NCBI GenBank assembly: GCA_038502055.1
Contig: JAXRKN010000038.1
Coordinates: 2,604,001 to 2,668,000 of the forward strand
Origin: Tanytarsus gracilentus
Lineage: Eukaryota > Arthropoda > Insecta > Diptera > Chironomidae
Reading direction: 5' to 3'
DNA length: 64,000 nucleotides
Positions 50,168 through 61,600 of this stretch are shown in pieces. The notes under the pieces were generated by a model that was not told where the DNA came from, searched no databases, and saw nothing but the letters and a program-made list of their open reading frames with translations. Position 1 is the stretch's first letter, and each line of letters begins with the position of its first letter. The translations under genes were made by a program, and so were the position numbers.

Positions 50168-50449
50168 TTTTAATAATTAAATTTTATCGCACTAATCGAA
50201 ATATTTTCAAATCTTCTTTAGTATATTGGGAAATTTTGGATAGTTATGAAAGTTAATTAAGTGAAATTGACCTTATAAGTTCACTATTTCCACATAATTT
50301 TAATAAAAAAAACTTCAAGATTGAAAATTTTCCTATTTTTTTCACTAAACTTCTTCACTTGTAAAAGATTGCAAAGATTTAAAAATGAGCTTAAATTTTT
50401 TTGTTTACAAACATTGAAGAAGAAATTGAAATTGAAAAAAAGTTTTATT
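50168..50449. promoter_or_regulatory. Shared promoter region of MED14 and PRKRIP1
   Basis: 282 bases between opposite-facing ATGs, very AT-rich. An in-frame ATG upstream of the PRKRIP1 start (50321) would add 43 residues with no family similarity, so the start at 50450 is preferred. No TATA box recognised. Confidence 0.5.
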
Positions 50450-51196
50450 ATGGAAATTCGCAATGAAGTCAAGCAAAAGGATGCGGAAAAGAAGGAATTC
50501 GTTCACAGAAGCCTCGCCGACGTACAGAGAGCAAAATTGAGCAAGTTAATGGAGAATCCTGTAAGTTAAATTGAAGATTTGAGAGAAATTATTTGCTTTT
50601 AAATTTACAGGAAAAGCCAGTCAACATTCCAGAATTTGTTTCTAAGAAAGATAAGGACTATCAAGCACCTTCTTTTGTTCGTAATGTGATGGGAAGTTCA
50701 GCCGGTGCCGGAAGTGGAGAATTTCATGGTAAATTTAAATTAATTAGGGAACTTTTTGCATTCAATAACTTTTCATTCTTTAGTCTATAGACATTTGAGG
50801 CGCAAAGAATTTTCGAGGCAAAAGTACATGAAGGCACTGACTGAAACCGAACGATTGGATCAGGAATACCAACAGAGGCTCGATGACAATCAAAAGTTAG
50901 CCGAAGCAAAGACAAACAAAAAGCGAGAAAAACGCAAGAAGAGAAAAATGAATCAACGGAATAAAGGCAAAAAAGCTAAGGTTGAAAGTAACGAAGAGTC
51001 TGAAGAGTTGTCAGAACACTCCGACAGTGAGTCAGAGAAAGTCGATGAAGATCCAGAAGAAAATACAGTTGAAAAAGTCGATGAAGATCCAGCTAAAATA
51101 GATCAAGAAGCAGATAAAAGTGACAGTGAGATAACAGTAGCACCAAAACCTGAAGAGACCACGGAGAATGATAATAAAGATGCTGAAACAACATAA
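50450..51196 (+). CDS. PRKR-interacting protein 1 homologue (spliceosome-associated)
   Basis: Exons 50450-50560, 50611-50728 and 50784-51196 join in phase to 213 residues. The invariant core FVRNVMGSSAGAGSGEFH plus VYRHLRRKEF and RLDQEYQQRL identifies PRKRIP1. In vertebrates it is found in catalytic spliceosomes, where a long helix contacts U2 snRNP, and it was first described as binding the kinase PKR. Next comes a very basic segment (KKREKRKKRKMNQRNKGKK), likely nuclear localisation and RNA contact, then an acidic tail with two related repeats (KVDEDPEENTVE, KVDEDPAKID). The start at 50450 was chosen because the upstream in-frame Met lies in hydrophobic, non-conserved sequence. AATAAA at 51223-51228. 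Confidence 0.94.
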
Positions 51197-52660
51197 GTTA
51201 AATTTTGTATCATTGAAATTTAAATAAAAGACTTTCTGATTTATAAAAAATCTCACGAAAAATTGTTTTGAGGGATGCATAATATTTAGGGGTAAAATTC
51301 ATGTCTTGGAATTAATTAAAACTTTTCCAGCATTATTTTCTCACGTGTTTTTTCTCGTTGCATATCAACATTTTAATTTCCACGAATAACATTTTTTGTT
51401 TATTATGGAATGAACCACATGGTTAATGCACATGTTTCCAGAAAATAATTCTCTAATGGAAAAATGTTTTCCATGAAAGCTTTTCAAGTCCTTCCCTAGC
51501 TTTTAAGATCCTTCCTCGAAAATTTCCCTCAGTCTTCGTCTTCGTCTCTATCAAATCAGACGCGAAAATCCGCACAGCTCGAAGATCACCAAAAACTTAG
51601 AATAATTTTAACTAATTTTTTGCAATAAGAGCACTAACTCGAATAGTTGTGAACAATTTTAGAGAAAACTAAAAATAATTGTGGAAAATTATGTGATTTT
51701 TTTCGCGATCCATTTCATTAGGATAGATGATTAATATAAAGATTAAAAAACATCAAAGCTGAATTTTTCTTAGTGTATTTCAGTGTTTTTTCCTTCCTGC
51801 CTGCCTTCCGCCTTTCTGCATGAAATGTAATCTAAGCTCTATCGATTTTTTAAATGCTTAAACGTGTTTCAATGTGGCAATAAGTCTAGAAAAAAAGAGG
51901 CGAGGAAGTAGAAGACAATCAAATGCTCGCGAACCAATGCTTTATGTGAAAGTGAGCGAAAAGTGTAAAAAAAATTGAATGTCCAAAAAAAGCGATGTTA
52001 GCTGAAAAAAAAAAGTTAATTTGAGACGTCTCAACTCTCAATGGAGTAATTAAGAGCGAGAAAAAAATTAAATTAACTTTTTCCACAAAAACTTTACGCG
52101 GTAGCAAAAATTAAATTTGACGTGAAGTGAAAAATATGAGCTTAGAAAGGAAAAAAGTTTTTCGTCTGCTCGATGATGCAAAATTAAGTTTTATGTGATT
52201 TTAATGTGCGCAATTGATTGAAAGGAAAATAAGTCGAAGGAAGAAAGATTGAATTAAATCAATCGTCTGAGTATTATGGTGATATGGTGAAAATAGAAGC
52301 ATTTAGATTAGCGAGTGATAAAAAGTTTAGAGTTCCGAATTTTTTTACCATCGAGTTCACCATGGAAATAGTAATTGATAGTCATGAATATTTAATTATA
52401 TAATGACCACTTACCCACAAATTGCTTTTATCGATCACCTCACTCAGTCAATAATGGTTTAGAAGCAATAATTCGTGTTTTTTTTGTAAAATTATCAGAA
52501 ACTTTTTTTCGTTGATTATTTTCCGGAAAATAAAATTCATGGAATAAAGAAATTAAGTGATAAATGAAAAATAAAGTGAACTCATTTTGGCTCAATCGCC
52601 ATTTGCGACTAATTGACGTGCGATAATGTGCACAGTCCTGTATAATTAACGGCAGTCGCT
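51197..52660. other. Upstream region of the CUB-lectin gene
   Basis: About 1.5 kb AT-rich stretch between PRKRIP1 and the next ATG. It should hold the promoter and 5' UTR of the CUB-lectin gene; no gene or clear motif was recognised. Confidence 0.5.
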
Positions 52661-55600
52661 ATGAAGTGGATTACAGTGCTATTTTGTATTGGATTTATTG
52701 GCCGTGTAGTGAGGGGTAATAATAATGACGATCCAGCCCCGGGGCGATCGCCAGGACCTCCCCTCTCGGCAGTGGAGCGATTAAGTGGCAATTTATACTC
52801 GTTAGAGGCAAGTCATGAGTCATATCGACCGTCGGAAAATGCCGACAGCTCTCAAAATCTCGACTCAAACTATGAAAATAGTTATAGTGAATTATTTTCG
52901 AGCATGAGTCATGAGACGGAACAATTACACAGTACAGAATATAGTGACGACAGTGAAGGCAATATAAAATTTAGTGAAAAAATTCGGGCAATCAATAATC
53001 CTAATGACTCGACATTGAACACCTTTAAGAATTCTTCGTCGTCCTTGCCTTCGCATGCCACTACAAATGGCCTCGAAAAATTCGATAGGAAAAGCACAAA
53101 AATTACAAACCACGAGAATAGCTCAGTGACACAATCGTCCATTAACAGTGACGACAATGACAAGATTTATAAACATAAAAGTCGCTGTATGTCGGGTGTG
53201 CCAACAAGAACACGAATTTCCAACTATCTTCGTCTAGGCGACAGAATAGTTCAAGTTAATTCAAATCATATGAGAAACAGTGATGATGAGTCGGAAAGAA
53301 AATTTCGCGTTGACGTCACACATAACGTTTTTGATACAACGACGAGTCTCGCTGCCGGAATAATTTATAAAGGTAAGCATCCGCCATTTTTTTCATCATC
53401 ACACAATTTACTGTCATAACCTTTCGATGCCATCATTTTGTGTAGAGCGCAGTCATTGCGACACCAACACCGTGTTTTCACAATTAATCATTCATGCCCA
53501 ACGTAAAAAACTTTTCATCTTTCCGCGAAAAACAACTCACTCACCTCGTCATGTGTCGTGCATAAATAAATATTTTCCTTTTATTACCTAGAAAAAAAAC
53601 AAGTTCATCGACAAGCGACCGAGTGGGTTTTTTCGGTTCATCAATAATGCATTAAATAAACGATCATAAATCAAGGAGTGTAGCATAAAGTTGAGAAGTT
53701 TTTTTATGAAATTCATTTTTCTTGAAACAACAGGAAAATGTTGAAGTATGTGGTTTTCACCTGGATCATTTTCCCCGTGCGTGACATTAAACTTTGCCCT
53801 TTTTTCTACATCACAATAATTATTCCGCTTTTCCTTGAACTCTAACCTTCAACTTTTCACATTTTTCCGGTCAAGTTCAATGACTTAATGTCAATCAAAA
53901 AAATTCTCTTGTGACCGACGAGAGTGTCGATGATTTTTTAACTTCATTCGACGGTTAATCCACAGATTGCTAATAAAAAATCTCAAATGAAAAGTTTATT
54001 GCCGTGGGAAAAAACTGTAAACCATGACCTTGCTCTTTTCCATTACCATTCACCTCTCGTTCTTAAAAGTGTAATGGATTTTCATTAGAACTTGGATTTC
54101 TCATGTAATTTGAGTGCAACAAGCTTTTATTTTATCATTTAAAATTTAGTGAAGCAAAAAATTTATCCTTTAAAGTTGAAAAGGATTTTTGGCTGAATTT
54201 TTTCTTCGCCATATAAAAATTCACTTTATCGCGATATCGATTTGTTTCTTTTCTTTACTCTCCATCGTTTTTCTTCTTTAGCGGAAGAAATGAAAATCGA
54301 TTTTCTCATTTTTCTACTTTTTATCAGAGAAATAAATTGAAAGTCCTTCCCTTAAAATATTTTCTCACATTGCATTTGTAAACTTTTGTTCTGACATTTT
54401 CAAGCTTGATTTTTGTTGCTAACTTCTTACGACAACGTCAAAGTCCTTGTGCCGCTTTTTTCCGTTTCCTCCTCCAAATTGGAGTGCTCGCACTTTAATT
54501 ATGATCGCGATAGTGTGGTGGCAGTTCGTTTACACAACAATCACTTCCTTTTCTACACTTCAACTCAACTCTCGCATGCAAACGACCTCGTTGGTGGTGA
54601 GGAGATGAATAAAATTTAATTTGTATTGAAACGACGCTAGTAATGGGAAAGTAAAAGCTCTTTTGGGATAATTTGTGTCGCATGAACCTTCGAAAAAATT
54701 TCTTATTATTCTCTTAAAGACTGAAAAGAGGCCATCCAATCACCTAAAGGCTGTAAAAAATTTTTTTGATGCTTAGAGGCATTTTTCATTACCTTTCCCT
54801 TGAAATCCATTAATCTGATTATTTAAAAAATCATTAAGAATCGAATACTCAGAGTGAAAAAAGCAATCGCGATAGCAAAATATAATTTTCTTATTTAACT
54901 TCAACTCAATGTTCATCTTTCATGCTTTGAAAATTTATTTAAATTAAAGCAGGAATGAAAGTTTTATGGGAAATGTGTGCATCGAGAAGAAAATTTTATT
55001 ATTTGCTGAATTTCAAGAAGGGAAAAGTTTTACATTTTCTTTTTTATTATGAATGACAAAAAAAAACTATTTTAATGCGATTTGTCTCATTCTAAATTAG
55101 AATTTAAAGTGAAGCTTATGTCAGTTCTATAAAACTTTTTACACAAAGAAAATTAAATTGTAAAAATTGAAATTTTCAACTTGAATAAGTTTTTTCTGTT
55201 TTTTAACTCAATCAATATTTTAATGGTTTTTTTAAATTTAATAAATTCATTGTATGCGTATGAGAACTTTTATTTTTCGACCCTCAATTTTCTCCTTACA
55301 AATTTTAATTATTTTCTTCTCTCACAACAAAATCCATGACCCAGTTTTTTTTCAATCGATGATTTATCGAAATTTGAGTCGACCATAAGTTATTTTTTAT
55401 TGATTCATTTCTCAGACGGAATGAATTTCACTTTCGATTACATCGCTCGTAAGCCGACAAATTCAATAATTTTTCAAGACTTTGATAAATTTACAAAACA
55501 TTTCTTTAGTTTTAGTTGAAAAAGTGTACAATAAGTTTTTTTAAATCAACCAAGAGCGATTTATCATTGTAATACAATCTTAATTGAGTTCCATTGCCTT

Positions 55601-58600
55601 TAACCTCCATTGTATGAGCTTGTAATGGTGGAAAAGCTCGAATGTAATCGAAGATGGATGAACTTGGCAAACGGTACAGAACCTAATAAATTTTTAGTGA
55701 CTTATGAACACCTCCAATAAATTTTGTTGACATTTTCATTGCATTTCGATTAAAAAACTGAACGAGCTGAAAACATCGACTGCACTCTAAAAGTCAATAG
55801 CTTTAAAATTGGTGCTTGAAAAGAGAAAAATGGGATTATTGTTCGTAAATATTTATGAGACACATCTGCAGCAATAAATGAATTATTAAAATACATTTAA
55901 GATGAAAAAATAAAAGGCGTCATGAATTTTGAAAGATTCGGCGAAGACTTTCTGCATCTTGGGATATTTTATAAATTTTTAATGTACAATTGAAGGGTAA
56001 GCAATTGAGATCTCCAAGCACTTTTTCAATGCGTGATGCCAAGAAAAAACAACCAAGCAAAAAACTTCTCATCCTAACGGGCATAATTTTCCAGTTCACG
56101 CCACATAAAAAAAAAGAATTTTCCGAGCGACTCAAAACTTTTTTAAGTACACAAAAAAAAAAACTTTGAAGCAGAAATTTTTTCACGATAACTTCTGAAA
56201 GCTGATTCAACTCCTTTAGGTCATTTATGAAAATATCAAACAGCATCTCAACAATAATAATTATTGTCAAAAAAATATTTTAGTGTTGTGTAAGCAAAAA
56301 TAAGGAATTTTTCATGCATACCACGAGAAATATTTGTTCATTCATGTCTATTTAAGAAAATAGCGGACGAGACTTCTCGGTGCCATTAATAAATTGCGAC
56401 TTTTACGTTTTCCCTTTCTTTCGCTTTTTTTCATGCATGATTCAATTTTCGTTTTATTCCTCATTCCTTTCTTGTCATCGAGCTATTTTGATACTATTTT
56501 ATGGTAAATTTCTTTTCATCGTACGACGTTATTGAGCAACATACACGATAACACTAAATGCTTGCGCTTTATATTATAAAGTTATTTTCATAAATTCTCG
56601 TGATGGCATTTTTCGCGAAAATAAAGCGGCTTATTTGATAGAGCTCTCACGATGATGACAATTTTTACGACCTAGCAGGGTTAAAAGAATTCTTCTGATG
56701 CTTAAATTTCGATACAGCTAAAAAAATTGCTACGCTCGATTTTTTATACAACATTTTCTAAGAAGATTTTCTTAAACATGAAACTTCGATACACAAACCG
56801 CTCAACAAAGCCACAATAATCTTCAATTTTTATGAAACATTTTCAGTCGATTGAATACATATCCACGCTCATATCTTTAATGGAATCAGAATTTTCGGGT
56901 GAAGCTTATGTGCTTCATCGTTCATTCACATTCTTAATAAAATCCTTTACTCGATGAAATTTTGAGCACATTCACATTTTATTGTGTAGAAGAAGAAGAA
57001 TTTTCTAATATTTTAATGGTGAGAAAATTTTTGATGTGAACGTACGTGCTTCAACAACATACTGTCATTGTTCCTCTCTACCTTCAATATAGAACATCAA
57101 TGACTTATTTTAGAGTCATAGCTTTAAGTCCTGTAACGGAAGATCTTAAAATTTTAATGTGATTCAATTTAATTCTTCATAAAAATTTGTGAATATTCAA
57201 AAAAACATTTTTAATTTAATTTTTCAATAAAATGAGATTTATGAAAGCTTTCAAAAAATCAGTAGGTAAATTAATATTTTTAATACATTTGAACTTTAAA
57301 GAAAATACGAAACAAAAAATGTTAAACAACAGAATTTTTTCCATAAACATGTGATAAACAGTTGCTGCTGCTTATAATAAACGTTATGGTTCACCAAAGT
57401 GCTGTTCAGTTCAACGCTGCTATAGAAATCACTTCGAAGATTTAAAACCAGTTCATTGTCCCACGAAGCGTGTAATTCATCCTTTTGTTTTAATATATTT
57501 GCTGTGGAAAAGTCAAGTTAATTTATGAACGAGGTTCGATGTGATGGTAAAAGTCATAAAGGAGCGTGAAAAATTTCCTTTCACAATCGAAATGTGAGAC
57601 ATAAAATGAAAATGTTTTCTTTAGAAAAAGTTTCATTGTATCGTCAGCGAAGATTCGTTACCCCTATCATGTTCTTGGAATCAAAATGATACTTTTGTGA
57701 TAGAAATGCGAAATCTTTCATGCATGACAATTTTCTGTCTTTGTTCAAATAGTCACAGAAAATCAATGTTGTCTCTAGTGCTAATGAATTCCTCTAAAAG
57801 CCAATTCAGTGAATTTCTTTACGGTAATTTAAATTTTCTTAAAGCTACAATAAATTTTCATGATGTTCAAAATAAAAGTCTACAAATTTTTTGTACAAAG
57901 GAAAAATCTCGTATTGTTTAAAATTATGTAAATCCCTTCATCAAAAGCTTATATTGTCATTTTGACAAAAAAGTTGGGTTTTCTCTTTACAACACGATTT
58001 TTGGAAAGGTAGTCTTGTGTGCTGGCAAATTATGTGTCGAGGTAATGCGTGTTTTATGAGTAATTTCAACTTTAAAATTCATCAAGTTAGATGTGAATTT
58101 TATTGTCTTGATAAAATAACTTAAAAGCGTTAAAGCAACGCTCGTTCTTTAAAATATGCAAGGAAGCATAAAATTTTACACACCGTAAGTTTCGTTACAA
58201 ACAAAAAGCTTTTAGCGGAGGAAGCAATTTATTAAACTTACGTAGAATATTTGATTGCTTAATTCTGTTATGCAATGGCTTAATTTAAAATGGAAACTAA
58301 AACATTAAATTAATTTTAAGTTATTCGGTATTTGTAGAAATTTACTTTTAATTTTGGTGTAAAAGATTAAATTTTAGGTTTTATATTTTTAAATCCTTCT
58401 AATTTCTTGTGTAAAATTTAAAAAACTTTTTGAGACCATTGAAAAGAATAGCCAACAAAAAAAAACTTCAACAAAGTTTCATTTTTTATTTACTCTCAAA
58501 TAAGACATCAAGAAAAAAATCTATAAACCCTTTTAACTTTGTACGTTTGCTTGAAAAAATATTTGTACACGTTTTCATCAAAGTGTTGACACTTGTTACG

Positions 58601-61600
58601 AGATCTATTTGAGTGTTTTTCCATCAACTTTATTCAAGCTTTTTAAAAGAACTTTCAAAGTGTTTTTAAAAGAAAATTTATTTTCCAAGTTGCTATTTGT
58701 AATTCTTTATATCGCGTTACATCAGAAGAAATCACATTACTTCATGTTGAGGAAACACTCAAAATGTCTCGTGAGATTCAAACTGTAATAAAATTAATTC
58801 ATGACAACTCGTTGGACGTGCTTTGAATTGAGAATCATATTTTCTTGTAAGTTTGGCATTTTCCAACGTAAGCGATCATGTCAACTGGGAGAGTAGGTAC
58901 CATAATCAATTTAAGTTAATGGGATTGTTATCTGCAGAGACTTTGACTAATACTTTCATTGTCAATATTTCCATTAGTATTCAATCTGCATGTCAGCCGC
59001 AAAAAAAATCGCCGGTTTTTTGCTTGAAGATGAATCTTACTCTTATGTCTCAATATCTATTATCGTCTCTTCATCTCAAGACGTTTTTCCCCTCTTGAGC
59101 TTGAGGCGGAACAAAAAAGAGATGTTTGATTATGCATAAAGAGTGAACTTCATTTTCTTTACCTCTCACATCATATTTCTGTACTGAAATCTCAAAAGAA
59201 ATCACTCGCATAATTGTTTTTGATTAATTTCTTTGAAACTCTTTCAAGGATTCTTTTCGTTGAATATTAAAAATTTTAGGAATAAATTTTTTTTTTTAAT
59301 TTAAGAAACAAATTTTAATATTTATCTTCAATTAAAATAACTCACTCTTCATTAACTCACAACACATGTTTAATGTGACAACTTAATTTCATATATCGTG
59401 AACACGAAAAGTTCAGCACCTTCACTCGTGCTTTAAACAAGATAATTGCGTCGAGGAGTCTAGCGCTTAAAATAAATCTAGTGTTATGCCTTTAAAAAAA
59501 TCGATTTTCCGCTCAGTTAATTTTTATGACTATTTTGCACTCTCCACGCAACATATATCCTTTCCTATTCTCTAAAGAGCTTCATTTTCTTGTGCTCAAT
59601 TTTGTGCCAAATAAATGTCTAAAAATGCGTGAGGGATTTTTACCTCTCCATTTAACATTGATGCAAAAAGCATAGCAATCGACGGTAAATTTTTAATGAT
59701 CGACACACATTCAAGCTGACATTGAGCACATAAAGTTACTTTATTAAGTATTCATTTGACTTTTTTTCCGTTCAATTTGCAGTTGAAGTTCTACAACCTT
59801 TTCCACGCGATGTCATCGATTTTATGCTCGAAACGACGACGACGGAAGGGAATAGCGAGGCAATTGGTGTATTTCTTTTCGAGACACCTGTAGATCGCAA
59901 TAATGGAGAAACTCCTGGCGACAATGAAGGCTTATTTGAGCAACTAGTGATGACGTCATCAACAATGTCGATGAATAGTGATAGCGTAGAAACAAATCCA
60001 AGCGATAGCAATAGCATCAGCGATCAAAATGACTGTGAACGCAATGTAGTTTATCATAAATTTAACTTAAACGATGATAAAGTGATATTTAATTGGACAA
60101 CGGGCGATGCGGCGCTAACAGCCGAGAGCAATTTTATAAATTTTCGGTAAGTTGAGTGAAATGAAGATGAATAATTGTTTATTTTTTCAGTTGAGCCTGC
60201 GGAGGAAGTGGCTGCTACTGTTGTCGTTGATGACATTTACAATTCAGTTCTACACGATATGCACACTCAAGAGCATGTGCTTACATCTCAAAGCATGAAT
60301 TATTCATATAGAAAATTTTTTCTTCCTTTTTCTCGTAAATGCCTTTAAGGCTGCATGTTTCGTTTATTTTTACAACTTTATTTTCTAAATGTGAGAGTGA
60401 ATGTCATATGACTAATGATGCTTTGTGATGAAGGAAATGTTGAGGAATCTTCATAAAAGCAAATAAGGCAATTTTTTATCTTTCTCATTTTGAGAATGAT
60501 TGAAGAGCTTTTTTTTCAAGGATATTCTATTTTAAAACTCGATACATTTTAATGCTTTCAAATTTTTTAAGCTCGTTTTTAAAATTTTCCTCTTTGTTAA
60601 AGCGAGGACAAAAAAATCATTTCACATTTTAGAATCACTGTTGGGTGCTTTTGCTGCGGTGAAATGCTATAAAATCAAGAAAAAGAAGAAATGAAAAGTT
60701 GTAACCATATTTCTGTCAAAATGCTTTAAGAACTTTTTCGAGACATTTATGGAGTCAGCGTGAAATCTGAAGGTAAATGTATCGCCACAAAAATCACTCT
60801 TTTTTTGAGGGCTCGTAAAATATTTTCAATATATTTGAAAACAAGCTGTTTGCTCTTGCCTTTCTTTAAAGTGTCTCAAAATTTTCGAACAACCAGGAAA
60901 TTTAAATTAAATGTTGTGTACAAACCTTATAAGACATTACTCTTCGCTTCATGAGAAACTAATGACGTTTTAATGACTCGAAGAAATTACATGATGATCA
61001 GAGTCGTCATAAAATTTACTTGTAAAAGAATTTTTACGAGGTTCATTCATGTTCTCTTATCCTCAGCCTAAAAATAATGGAGAAACAAGAAAATTTTCTC
61101 TTTTTACTTAGAAACTTGCCTACAGAAATATTTTTTTTTTACAAAACTCATGAAAACACGGAAAGTTAATTTTCCTCAGAGATTTACACAAAGAATAAAA
61201 AGTGAAATACAAGCATAAAAGTTTAAATTTTTAATCGTGTAAAAAGCTCCGCGTGATTATCTCAGTATTTGATTATTCATTTCACAAGGATGCCATTTCT
61301 CTCCGCGGCTCATTTATCATCACGTAAAAATCTTTTTAATTATTTAAAATTTTACTTTCTCTTCTCAGCATTTTCTACCGTCATCGGAACAGACGGGAAG
61401 TTTTCGAAACGAATTTTACATTAATTTTACTCCAAGGTAATTAATCTCACTTGAAAAAGTTTAAATTTTGTGGCGGGGGAAATTTAAAATGATTTTTAAA
61501 TAAGCGAAAAATAAATGTAGAATTTTAAAATATATGCGGAGTTCTGCTAGGGTGAGATCCAATATAAAAAAAATCTTTGCACTTTTTAAAAGATTTGAAA

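Noticed and set aside
55920..56270. 116-codon minus-strand frame inside the CUB-lectin intron
   Set aside because: Runs of Phe/Leu/Lys from AT-rich DNA, no homology or signals.
60191..60334. Symmetrical cassette exon (phase 1 in and out) between exon 1 and the CUB exon
   Set aside because: Reading frame and phases allow it, but the donor at 60335 (CTC|GTAAAT) is weak, so it is described as a possibility and not called as a feature.
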